Assembly (NCBI GenBank): GCA_017415025.1
Contig: JAFQJH010000018.1
Span: 1 to 64,000 of the forward strand
Source: Clostridia bacterium
GTDB lineage: Bacteria > Bacillota > Clostridia > Oscillospirales > Acutalibacteraceae
Direction: 5' to 3'
Length of the DNA: 64,000 nucleotides
In this document: one piece after another, positions 1 through 7,852 of the stretch
Layout: the number at the start of each line of letters is the position of its first letter
How positions within the stretch are numbered: position 1 is the first letter of the stretch
Translations under genes and position numbers: made by a program
Notes under the pieces: model-generated
Database searches by the model: none
The model's input: only the letters and a program-made list of their open reading frames with translations
What the model was told of the DNA's origin: nothing

Positions 1-10
1 GAATTACAGT

Positions 11-138
11 TGAGCGCGTAGGGACGGGCGTCCTCGACCGTCCTGAAAACAGCAGAATCCACGGATGGTCCGGGAGGCCCATCCCTACACACACTGAGAT
101 AGTTTGTGCTACATCTACATCCCGACAAATTAAAATTT
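11..138. repeat. Dispersed palindromic repeat, family A, copy 1
   Basis: A 76-nt core at 15-90 recurs at 26888-26963 with a single visible mismatch, and both copies are followed after a variable stretch by the same CCGACAAATTAAAATTTG tail. The ends of the core are inverted (GTAGGGA near 18 and TCCCTAC near 88), and arms of about 26 nt can fold into one long imperfect hairpin. There is no reading frame of interest in it. The rest of the gap up to the first gene (139-397) is AT-rich, with a TATAAT at 328-333 that lacks a convincing -35 hexamer; nothing else was recognised there. Confidence 0.85.
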
Positions 139-397
139 GTTTATCTTCTGCGGATTTGATTATAGCACAAAGACGGGAATTTTCCAAGCATCGTTCACTT
201 GATTTTGTCAAGCAGCACTTGATTTGCTTTAAAATGCTTGTTTTTCCTTTAAAATCGCGGAGAAAAAACTTTATTTTGTAAAAAATGACAAAAAGCAAAT
301 TTGTTTTTCTACATCAGCAGAAATTTATATAATTGAAAAGATTGCAGGATTGTGATAGAATGTTTTCATGCAAAAAATTCTTTTCAGGAGGTCTGAA

Positions 398-1900
398 ATG
401 GGACAGAAAACCGAAACTAAAAAATATGTTCCTAAAAAGGAAACGCAGGCGTATGCAATAGCCGCTTTGGGTCAGGGACTTGTTTACAGCTGTATGTCAA
501 GCTACATAACAGACTACTATATGAACGTCCTCACGCTCAACGCATTCTTTGTTATTATGCTTATGCTTCTTGCACGTGTCTGGGACGCAATCAACGACCC
601 GATGATGGGTATGATTATGGACAGACATACAACAAAGTGGGGCAGAATGAAGCCTTATCCGCTGGCAACGGCTCTGCCCATTGCAGCACTCACCATTCTT
701 ATGTTTGTCAATCCCGGCTTTAACACGGACAACAAGTCAATCTGGCTTTATGTTTTTGTTACGGTTGTTTACGTTGCCTGGGGTATGATTTATACCGCCA
801 GTGACGTTCCGTTCTGGAGTATGCCGAACGTTATGACACCGAACCCCAAGGAAAGAGGCAATCTTATCTCTTACGCAAAGACTGTCGGCGGTATCGGTTC
901 AGCGGTTACGGTAGCACTTCCTATTATTGTCGGTTACTTCGTAGCTGATATGGATATTGAAAGAGCGAATATCGTAAAATATGCCGTTATGGCTATCTCA
1001 ATGGCTGTTATCGGTATGCCGCTTTTCACACTTGCAACCTTTAAAACAAAGGAAAGAATCCAGATTCCCAACGCACAGAAAAAGGCTCCCGGTGAGCCGT
1101 CAACGCTCAAGAGAATCTTCTCCTGCAAGCCGCTTATGCTCGTTGTTCTTTCGGGTATGCTTTCTTTCGGACGTTATATGCTCCAGGCTGCAGCTCCTCA
1201 CGTTGCACGTTATTCGGGCTTCTACCTCGGCTCGTCCGCTCCGCAGACTGTTGAGGAAATTAACAAGAACATTTCAAACGTTGCTCTTGTTATTCAGATT
1301 TGTGCCGCTGTCGGTATGTTCGGTGCAATGCTTTTCCTTCCCAAGCTTTACAAGAAGTTTGAATATAAGCAGATTATGATCGTTTCCTGCATCGGCGGTT
1401 TCCTTTCAAGCTGCTGTACACTCATCATCGGATGGACAACAAAAAATCTCCTTATCTGTATTCCGTTTATGCTCATTTCCGCAATTCCGCTCGGCGTTAT
1501 CAACAACGTTTCGTTTGCGATGGTTTGCGACTGTCTTGACTTTATGGAATGGAAAACAGGCTTCCGCGACACGGGTCTCGGCTCGGCCTGCCAGTCATTT
1601 GTTAATAAAATCGGTAACGCTTTCGCAACCGTTATGATTATCGTTATGTATATCATTGTTAACATTGACGTAGCACAGCTTAACGTCGGCAGCGGTGATG
1701 CAGTTGTTCAGGCTATCAACAACCTTTCATCGACACAAAATTTTGCAATGTTCTCGCTTGTTACCATTGTTCCCGGTATCAGCCTTCTGCTTTGTGCAAT
1801 TCCCCTCTTCTTCTATGACCTTACGGGTAAAAAGAAGGAAAAGGTTTTTGCAGAGCTTGCAGAAAAGCGTAAGGAACGCGGAATCAGTATTGACGATTAA
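398..1900 (+). CDS. GPH/MelB-family sugar:cation symporter
   Basis: This 500-residue integral membrane protein belongs to the glycoside-pentoside-hexuronide:cation symporter family of the major facilitator superfamily, which imports glycosides with Na+ or H+. The family's cytoplasmic-loop signature is visible near residues 58-75 (ARVWDAINDPMMGMIMDR followed by KWGRMKPY), and the protein has about twelve hydrophobic segments. The start at 398 is chosen because AGGAGG lies at 386-391, six bases upstream; an ATG at 368 in the same frame has no such site. It is a single-gene unit ended by a strong terminator. The substrate cannot be told from sequence, and no glycosidase sits beside it on the same strand. 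Confidence 0.9.
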   Translation: MGQKTETKKYVPKKETQAYAIAALGQGLVYSCMSSYITDYYMNVLTLNAFFVIMLMLLARVWDAINDPMMGMIMDRHTTKWGRMKPYPLATALPIAALTILMFVNPGFNTDNKSIWLYVFVTVVYVAWGMIYTASDVPFWSMPNVMTPNPKERGNLISYAKTVGGIGSAVTVALPIIVGYFVADMDIERANIVKYAVMAISMAVIGMPLFTLATFKTKERIQIPNAQKKAPGEPSTLKRIFSCKPLMLVVLSGMLSFGRYMLQAAAPHVARYSGFYLGSSAPQTVEEINKNISNVALVIQICAAVGMFGAMLFLPKLYKKFEYKQIMIVSCIGGFLSSCCTLIIGWTTKNLLICIPFMLISAIPLGVINNVSFAMVCDCLDFMEWKTGFRDTGLGSACQSFVNKIGNAFATVMIIVMYIIVNIDVAQLNVGSGDAVVQAINNLSSTQNFAMFSLVTIVPGISLLLCAIPLFFYDLTGKKKEKVFAELAEKRKERGISIDD

Positions 1901-1913
1901 TTCAAAAAAATTA

Positions 1914-1949
1914 CTCCCTGAATCTTCACGGATTCAGGGAGATTTTTTT
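1914..1949. terminator. Bidirectional intrinsic terminator
   Basis: An 11-bp perfect stem (CTCCCTGAATC, 1914-1924, with 1931-1941) and a 6-nt loop are followed by a T run on the plus strand. An A run upstream gives a T run on the minus strand, so it can serve both convergent genes. Confidence 0.9.
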
Positions 1950-2325
1950 ACTTTCTTAAAACCTCGGCTCGTTGAAAACGCAACTTTAGGTTTCTGTCCT
2001 TACATTTTTTAGTCTGAAAATCAAGATCGAGAAAATATCTGTCATCATTAAATTCCAAAGAATCTGAAATCCACCAGCCTTTTCTCAAATCGTTTAAATC
2101 AAAATTTTCTGAAAGTATCTTAAAGTTATAGAATCGGATTTCTGTTATATCCTGCTCGTACATAGCACCTTTGCCGTCAATCTGCAAAATCATACAGTTT
2201 TTATCAAAAAACTTGTTATCATTCTTAACATCAAAAGCTTCTTTTACGGTAACCTCAAGTATGTGTGCATCGTGTAAGCCGTGTATCCAGAACCATTCAG
2301 GATAGTTATTTACATCTATTCTCAT
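1948..2325 (-). CDS. Hypothetical protein, 125 aa
   Basis: I do not recognise a family. The protein is soluble, acidic and rich in aromatic residues, has no signal peptide, and begins with WFWIHGLHDAHI near residue 11, which looks like a conserved motif. AAGGAG (2331-2336 on the complement) precedes the start and overlaps the stop codon of the secreted hydrolase upstream, so translation is probably coupled to that gene. Its role is unknown. Confidence 0.75.
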   Translation of the reverse strand: MRIDVNNYPEWFWIHGLHDAHILEVTVKEAFDVKNDNKFFDKNCMILQIDGKGAMYEQDITEIRFYNFKILSENFDLNDLRKGWWISDSLEFNDDRYFLDLDFQTKKCKDRNLKLRFQRAEVLRK

Positions 2326-2334
2326 TTTTTCTCC

Positions 2335-3909
2335 TTAAGTAAAAGCATTTAGATCAAATGTAAATTCAACGTCTTCACCTTTGATAAGCTTAACTATGAG
2401 ATTGAAAAATGCTTTTATGAAGTTGGTAATCGCTGTCAGGAAGTTGTCATCCTTCTTATTTAAATCTTCTTCGCTGACCTCCAGCGGAGCAAGGCTTGCG
2501 TTATCGACATTGACCATATACTGCGGATATTTCTCGCTGTCAACCGTCATATCATAGCGCATAATTTCAACTGACGGCTTCTCAACGGGTGCGAAATAGT
2601 TATGGTGCAAATCCTTGACAAACCACGTTGTTTCGGGGAACATACAGGTTGATGCATCAATGATTCTGTCAGGAGATATGTACTTCAAATTCTCTTCAGA
2701 AACACTTGCAAGATATTCATCCGAAAAGACCTCGCCGTAATCTGCGGCTGTTGCACCGAAGGACTGTCTGAAAACAGATGTATCGGCATCACTTTGCACC
2801 GTTGCACCCTCATAAAGCGGAAATTCGGGGAAATTGTATTTTACAAAGATATAGAAGTTGATACCCGCTTCCTTCATTTCGCGCATTGTGTCGATTGCAT
2901 TGACCTGAACGTTATAATAGTAGTCGTCCGCCTTCTCAATAAAGCCTGCATACTCTGCTCTGACCTCATCGGTGTTGAAGATGTAGTCCCTCGCCTGCTC
3001 ATAAAGCTCGGGTGTAACCATAGCCCAATAGGAGAGCCAGCCGCCGAAGGTGTTGCGGATTAACAACGGGAACAAATCATCCTTGAACAATCCTACAAAG
3101 CTTGTTAAGGCATCGCCCGTGACACCGAGCATTCTGGCTTGCTTCAATATTTCAACAAGTGCAGTGACAAGTCCCGCGCAGGTTTCATCGCCGATTGCAT
3201 TTCTTTCATCAATATAAAACTCAAGGAAATTTCCGAATGCTTCGTTTTCGATAGTTACCTGACCCGAGAACAACGCGCTCATAAAGTCAACACCCATAAT
3301 TGATGAAGAATAGTAGGAAATATCGGAAATATAAGTCTTTGCGTGCTCCTTATACAGCTCAAGATAAGCCGCAATAACGTTTGCACCGTAGCATCTGCCG
3401 ATAAGCTGAACCTTATCCTTGCCCGTTTTTGCAAGAACGTCATCAATATGAGCCTTGAGCTCGTGGGCGGTTTTTATCGGAGATTCGCGCCAATCATACC
3501 AGAATCGGCAATCCCAGACACCGAAATCCGAGGTTTTACCCTCAAGGTGATCTGTTTGGGTATAAAAGCGCGTATAACTTCCGTTGGTAACCTCGCCGTT
3601 TTTATCAAGAATCAGGTCTTTAAATATCGGAGACCATGATGCATTGAACTCTTCGGCATAAGAGGTGTAATCACCCGTTACCATACCCTTTGCCAGATCT
3701 TCAAGGCAAGGGCCAAGGGTTTCCTTGATTATTGCGCCGAGATCGGCACTCAAGGGATAAACCTTTTCTCCCTGTGCGTTATAAATATCATTCTTATGCG
3801 CACCGATAACGTAAACGGTAGGATATTCCTCAGGCTCTGTCGCAAAAGAGGGCGCAACGCAAGCCAAGGTCAGCACAAGACAGAGAAAAACTGACAATAT
3901 TTTTTTCAT
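2335..3909 (-). CDS. Secreted alpha/beta-hydrolase-like protein with a cysteine at the nucleophile elbow
   Basis: This is a 524-residue exported protein. Residues 1-23 are a signal peptide with a Lys-Lys n-region and probable cleavage after SFA. The mature part resembles lipase-like alpha/beta hydrolases: VQLIGRCYGAN at residues 167-177 sits after a beta strand exactly where the GxSxG nucleophile elbow is expected, but Cys173 replaces serine. A DLHHNYF motif near the C-terminus could hold the catalytic histidine. The start at 3909 is preferred because it begins the signal peptide; TTG/GTG codons at 3918-3924 are in frame but add non-typical residues. It has its own promoter and is followed by a small coupled gene. 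Substrate unknown; the hydrolase assignment is inference from the elbow. Confidence 0.7.
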   Translation of the reverse strand: MKKILSVFLCLVLTLACVAPSFATEPEEYPTVYVIGAHKNDIYNAQGEKVYPLSADLGAIIKETLGPCLEDLAKGMVTGDYTSYAEEFNASWSPIFKDLILDKNGEVTNGSYTRFYTQTDHLEGKTSDFGVWDCRFWYDWRESPIKTAHELKAHIDDVLAKTGKDKVQLIGRCYGANVIAAYLELYKEHAKTYISDISYYSSSIMGVDFMSALFSGQVTIENEAFGNFLEFYIDERNAIGDETCAGLVTALVEILKQARMLGVTGDALTSFVGLFKDDLFPLLIRNTFGGWLSYWAMVTPELYEQARDYIFNTDEVRAEYAGFIEKADDYYYNVQVNAIDTMREMKEAGINFYIFVKYNFPEFPLYEGATVQSDADTSVFRQSFGATAADYGEVFSDEYLASVSEENLKYISPDRIIDASTCMFPETTWFVKDLHHNYFAPVEKPSVEIMRYDMTVDSEKYPQYMVNVDNASLAPLEVSEEDLNKKDDNFLTAITNFIKAFFNLIVKLIKGEDVEFTFDLNAFT

Positions 3910-3938
3910 TAAAAACACCACCAACCGTTAATACTTCA

Positions 3939-3966
3939 ATTATAACAGAAATAAATTTAAAATCAA
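3939..3966 (-). promoter_or_regulatory. Sigma-A-type promoter of the secreted hydrolase
   Basis: On the minus strand TTGATT and TATAAT are 16 bases apart, about 30 bases upstream of the chosen start. Confidence 0.6.
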
Positions 3967-3970
3967 TAGA

Positions 3971-4007
3971 ATAAAACAGCTTGTATAACTTAATACACAA
4001 GCTGTTT
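3971..4007 (-). terminator. Weak intrinsic terminator after the SGNH gene
   Basis: An 11-bp stem (AAACAGCTTGT with its complement) is followed on the minus strand by a short T-rich stretch. Confidence 0.6.
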
Positions 4008-4012
4008 ACATC

Positions 4013-4807
4013 TTATTTCAAAAACTGCCAATCCGTGCGAGGCGGATTGATAAAACCGACTTTATCAAAATCCCTCGGATTGTGACGGACGATATAATCT
4101 ATATAAGAATCAATTATTTCTGCCGTGAAAATATAACCCGACGGGTTCATATGACCGTAAAGAAAGAATTTTTCGCGGAAGCATTCATCGTATACAGGTC
4201 CGTATTTATAAAGATCAATAACATAAGCATTATCAAAATACTCTGCCAGAGCATAAAGCTGTCTGATGACCTCTGCGGTTAATCGGTCTTTATTTCGTTC
4301 CGGATCGTTGGGAAAGGTTACAAAAAAGAATTTCGCATCGGGACTTATTTCCTTATAACGTGCGACAATTGCCGCATAATAGCCGATAAATGTCTCGGCG
4401 TTTTCGCGGTAGTCGGATTTTATGTCATCGACAGAGCCGATTTCCATACCCACATTGTAAACATCGTTGACACCCAAAGCGATAACATAAGCCTGCGCGG
4501 CCTTTTCTTTATCCCAGAAGCCTTTTTCCTCGGCAAAGGATTCGATGTATTCCCTCGCTGTCATTCCGCCGCGTGAAAAATTGTATGCGGTTAAGCCGTT
4601 TTTACGTGCAATATACTGTCCCCAGGAATACTCGTAAAAATCGTGATAACCCTTGTTACCGTTTTCGTCACGGCTTTCGAACTCACCCGAAGAAAGGCTG
4701 TCTCCGACAAAGGCAATCTTCCTGAAAACAGAAGTATGGCTGTAGCCGCTGACGAGAGAGTCAAGCGGTTTTTCATTTTTACTGTATAGCTTTTCGTTCC
4801 AGTTCAT
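4013..4807 (-). CDS. SGNH/GDSL-family hydrolase
   Basis: A 264-residue esterase-like protein. Block I is IAFVGDSLSSGE (near residues 32-43) with the GDS nucleophile serine, the glycine block is seen in FSRGGMTAREY, block III is ALGVNDVYN with the GxND asparagine, and the C-terminal histidine is in YGHMNPSGY. These four blocks are the SGNH oxyanion/catalytic set. There is no signal peptide, so it is probably cytosolic, although its operon partner is exported. AAGGAG precedes the start, and the gene follows the GxGYxYP gene by 11 bases, so they are co-transcribed. A carbohydrate or acyl esterase role is plausible but not shown. Confidence 0.85.
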   Translation of the reverse strand: MNWNEKLYSKNEKPLDSLVSGYSHTSVFRKIAFVGDSLSSGEFESRDENGNKGYHDFYEYSWGQYIARKNGLTAYNFSRGGMTAREYIESFAEEKGFWDKEKAAQAYVIALGVNDVYNVGMEIGSVDDIKSDYRENAETFIGYYAAIVARYKEISPDAKFFFVTFPNDPERNKDRLTAEVIRQLYALAEYFDNAYVIDLYKYGPVYDECFREKFFLYGHMNPSGYIFTAEIIDSYIDYIVRHNPRDFDKVGFINPPRTDWQFLK

Positions 4808-4818
4808 AAGGTTACTCC

Positions 4819-6501
4819 TTATTTCGGTTCAGCATTTTTATGCGGTACGTTTTCAGCAACTGCGGCGATAAGCTCAGCGGCAGGAAGCACCTCTACGCCG
4901 TCATCAAGCTGACTGACAAAATATGCAAGGTCATCTGGACCGACAGTCCACGGATGGACGTTTATTACGGAATAACCGTTGATTGAATTGATATCCGCGG
5001 TATAGCTGTTGACGATATCCGCCTGCTCCTTGAGCCATTCGTTTGTTACCTGAGAAGCATCACCTGAAGGATGCCAAAGCGAGAAGCGGACAGATATAAA
5101 CGGCTTATCATCAGCAAAATAAACCTTACCGTGACCGCCTGCGTAATAGTCATTGTCAAGCTGTAAAATTCCGCCGTCGATATTGTCGTATTTTGCAAAA
5201 TTCTTTAACCTGTTGGCATAAATCCAATCCTCGTAAGCATTTGCGGGCGGATCATTGAGAAGCGTTACAATACGAAGTCCGGAATCAAGCATCACAGCCG
5301 CGGTAACATCCGCAAAGTCGCTGACCTCCTTTGCCGACATAAACGGAATTCGTGCGTATCCTGCGCCCGACGGTCCCGTGATAAAGGTATCTCCGTTATT
5401 GGCGTTCTGTGCCTTTTTGATTGCAGTTGAGGAAAGCTCCTTCATCTGCGGTGCAAAGGTCCACGTTATCGGAGTATCAATATCGTAGCTCTGCCAGGTA
5501 TGAAATTCTCTGAATCCGTTTGAAATCCACTGTGCATTATCACCGTCGCTGTAAACGATTGCGGCATAGTGCTTATTCGGATCAAGCTCGGGAGCTTCTG
5601 CCTTCTGAGCCATAGGTGCGGTTTCGACACGGTTACAGGTCAGCACACTGGCGTTAAAGCTGTGATCAGACGGAATAACATAATGACCGAAGCGTGCGGC
5701 ACACTGAGTATATTTAACCTCAAACTTACACCAGCCGAGAATCATTGAGGCAGGCTCAAGATCCTTGAACAGTCGGTCGCGGAAGGTACGCGCCATATAG
5801 TCGTCATCCTCAACGTAGGTTATGAAAATTCTCTGCTGAACAGCCAGGTCGCGCAGACCCGAAGCCATTGCATAAAGATGAACAAGCGAGTCCTTACGGA
5901 ATTCGTCCTTATGCTTTGAATAAAACTCGCGCTGTTGCGCAAAACCGAGTTTATCATCGGTGAGATCCTCTTTTTTCTCAAGACCTGCCGCCTTCACCTT
6001 TTCTTCAACTGACTGCGGAACAGCAAGCCAACCGTAAACGGTAGCATAGTTAAAAGCCATATTTATCTGTTCATGCGTCTCCGAATCGGTATAAAGGACA
6101 TAGCCGTTATCCTTAATATGAGAAAAATAACGCGGAATCAGGTTTTCCAGAGTCCAGTTTTTTCCGTTTTCGTCTGTATAAAGAATAGTACAGCCTGCGG
6201 CTTCAAGGTCCTTGAGTTCAGCTTCTGCTTCATAGCCGCCGAAGTTAATGAAAATTGATGCCTCTTCCCTGCCGACAAGTCCCTGAAGAGACTGAATAGC
6301 AGAGCGTTCATCCTTAGAAACACCTCTGACAACGACGATTTCGTCTGCCAGCGGCTTCTGCTCGAAGGTGTCTGCAAGCTTTAAAAGCTCATCCTCGCTC
6401 AACGGCTCGCGGATGGTTCCCGGTAAAAACGAGCTTATACCGTTTGTAATAAACATAATTATTGATAAAAATAATGCGATTACAGTTTTTATAAAGGTCA
6501 T
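4819..6501 (-). CDS. GxGYxYP-domain putative glycoside hydrolase
   Basis: This 560-residue protein has one N-terminal hydrophobic segment (residues 4-23, signal peptide or anchor). The C-terminal half carries GPSGAGYARIPF, matching the family-naming GxGYxYP motif, together with AAIVYSDGDNAQW and an aspartate-rich region typical of this family. Members are thought to be glycoside hydrolases acting outside the membrane, but few have been characterised. AGGAGG lies upstream of the start. It is the first gene of a two-gene unit with the SGNH hydrolase, which suggests joint action on a decorated glycan. Confidence 0.8.
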   Translation of the reverse strand: MTFIKTVIALFLSIIMFITNGISSFLPGTIREPLSEDELLKLADTFEQKPLADEIVVVRGVSKDERSAIQSLQGLVGREEASIFINFGGYEAEAELKDLEAAGCTILYTDENGKNWTLENLIPRYFSHIKDNGYVLYTDSETHEQINMAFNYATVYGWLAVPQSVEEKVKAAGLEKKEDLTDDKLGFAQQREFYSKHKDEFRKDSLVHLYAMASGLRDLAVQQRIFITYVEDDDYMARTFRDRLFKDLEPASMILGWCKFEVKYTQCAARFGHYVIPSDHSFNASVLTCNRVETAPMAQKAEAPELDPNKHYAAIVYSDGDNAQWISNGFREFHTWQSYDIDTPITWTFAPQMKELSSTAIKKAQNANNGDTFITGPSGAGYARIPFMSAKEVSDFADVTAAVMLDSGLRIVTLLNDPPANAYEDWIYANRLKNFAKYDNIDGGILQLDNDYYAGGHGKVYFADDKPFISVRFSLWHPSGDASQVTNEWLKEQADIVNSYTADINSINGYSVINVHPWTVGPDDLAYFVSQLDDGVEVLPAAELIAAVAENVPHKNAEPK

Positions 6502-6521
6502 ATTAACTCCTCCTTATTGTT

Positions 6522-6550
6522 AATATAGCACAATTTACAAACTAATACAA
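6522..6550 (-). promoter_or_regulatory. Promoter of the GxGYxYP-SGNH unit
   Basis: TTGTAT and TATATT on the minus strand are separated by 17 bases. Confidence 0.5.
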
Positions 6551-6590
6551 TATTTAGACTTAAATCTGATTCCTTAAATGTATTTTCTTG

Positions 6591-6619
6591 TTGAAAACAC
6601 GAAGACACTGTGTTACAAT
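6591..6619 (+). promoter_or_regulatory. Promoter of the cobalamin-riboswitch transcript
   Basis: TTGAAA and TACAAT are 17 bases apart. A palindrome (ATATCAAAT...ATTTGATAT, 6620-6640) follows directly and would form a hairpin at the 5' end of the RNA. Confidence 0.7.
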
Positions 6620-6644
6620 ATATCAAATAATATTTGATATAAGA

Positions 6645-6922
6645 AGTTTCGGTTCGAAAGGCCTATCGCCGAGTAGATTGAAAGGGAAATCAGGTCAGAA
6701 TCCTGAGCAACTGCCATTACTGTATCTGATGCACGTTTTCGGGCATCACAAGTCAGAACACCTGCCGTTACTTTTCGGATTGAGCACAGCTTGGGTGTGA
6801 AGGGTGCAACCGATTTATCGCTGTACGGTAGCCTTGGGTATTTTTTCGAGGTTTTTGAAGCCGTGCCGCGTCAGTCTGTTATACTCTTTTAACCTTATCG
6901 GTTGAAAGGGTATTTTTATTTT
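6645..6922 (+). ncRNA. Cobalamin riboswitch with transcription-terminator platform
   Basis: The RNA carries the cobalamin-aptamer hallmarks: AAAGGGAAATCAGGT near 6680, AATCCTGAGCAACTGCC near 6700, a GCATCAC arm, and the B12 box AAGTCAGAACACCTGCC at about 6750-6766. A strong hairpin (6881-6894 with 6900-6913) followed by a T run lies just before the ECF transporter gene, so adenosylcobalamin binding should favour termination. An apparent ORF start at 6902 is inside this terminator and is not real. Confidence 0.9.
6881..6922 (+). terminator. Riboswitch-controlled terminator
   Basis: A 14-bp stem with G-U pairs is followed by TATTTTTATTTT; it is the expression platform of the riboswitch. Confidence 0.8.
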
Positions 6923-6961
6923 GTAATCAGGGATCAGTCCCGCGTGATTGGATGTGAAAAA

Positions 6962-7852
6962 ATGCGCGACAGCTTTTCGGATTATCATCCGTTTATCAAT
7001 TTTCTGTTTTTCGTATCAGTTATAGGCTTTTCTCTTGCTCTGACGCATCCGTTGGCTCAGTTCATTTCTCTCATTTGTGCAATAATTTACGCTGTGAGCA
7101 TAAACGGTAAAAAAAGCCTGCAGTTCCTTCTGAAATTCTGTTTGCCCACTGTGCTTCTTACCGCTCTTATCAATCCCGTATTCAACCATAAGGGTGCGAC
7201 CGTACTGCTTTCTTTCAGCAACGGCAATCCCCTCACGTTAGAAAGCATTTTATACGGACTTTCCGCAGGAGCGATGCTTATGACAACGCTTATGTGGTTT
7301 TCGTCCTTCAACCGTGTAATGACAACGGATAAATTCATTTTTCTTTTCGGCAAAGCAATCCCTTCACTCTCGCTCGTGTTCAGTATGACACTGCGCTTTG
7401 TGCCGAATTTCAAATCACAGCTTGCAAGCGTGACCGAGGCGCAAAAAAGTATCGGACGGGATATTTCAAGCGGAAGCTTCGTTAGCAGAATTAAAACAGC
7501 CGCCGTAATTTTTTCAGTTATGGTCACGTGGGCACTCGAAAACGCTATTGAAACGGCTGACAGTATGAAAAGCCGCGGCTACGGACTGAAAAACAGAACC
7601 TTTTTTGCGATTTACCGTTTTGATAAACGCGACAAATATGCTCTCATTCTGCTTTGCGGCTGCTGTTCACTTATTATCACAGGTTTGTTTATCTCCGCCT
7701 TCGATTTCAGATACTTTCCAGATATTCATTCTGCAGAGCTAAATATAACCACACTACCCTTCTATTTCGTTTATTTTATACTTTGCATTATACCCGTCAT
7801 CCTGAACCTCAAGGAGAACATCAAATGGAAAACTTCAGTTTCAAAAATGTAA
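6962..7852 (+). CDS. ecfT: ECF transporter T component (EcfT/CbiQ type)
   Basis: A membrane protein of 296 residues with several hydrophobic segments and the cytoplasmic coupling-helix region typical of EcfT: FRF-like TLRFVPNF, a later ETADSMKSRGYG, which matches the conserved A-x-x-x-R-G motif. It links the ATPases to the substrate-binding S component. ATG at 6962 is chosen because the longer frame begins inside the riboswitch terminator; GTG at 6944 is an alternative and the ribosome-binding site is weak. The 3' end overlaps the ATPase gene by 28 bases. Cobalamin-riboswitch control implies vitamin B12 or cobalt-related uptake. Confidence 0.85.
   Translation: MRDSFSDYHPFINFLFFVSVIGFSLALTHPLAQFISLICAIIYAVSINGKKSLQFLLKFCLPTVLLTALINPVFNHKGATVLLSFSNGNPLTLESILYGLSAGAMLMTTLMWFSSFNRVMTTDKFIFLFGKAIPSLSLVFSMTLRFVPNFKSQLASVTEAQKSIGRDISSGSFVSRIKTAAVIFSVMVTWALENAIETADSMKSRGYGLKNRTFFAIYRFDKRDKYALILLCGCCSLIITGLFISAFDFRYFPDIHSAELNITTLPFYFVYFILCIIPVILNLKENIKWKTSVSKM

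Noticed and set aside
6588..6800. Open frame of 70 codons upstream of ecfT
   Set aside because: It is inside the cobalamin riboswitch aptamer, whose motifs explain the sequence.
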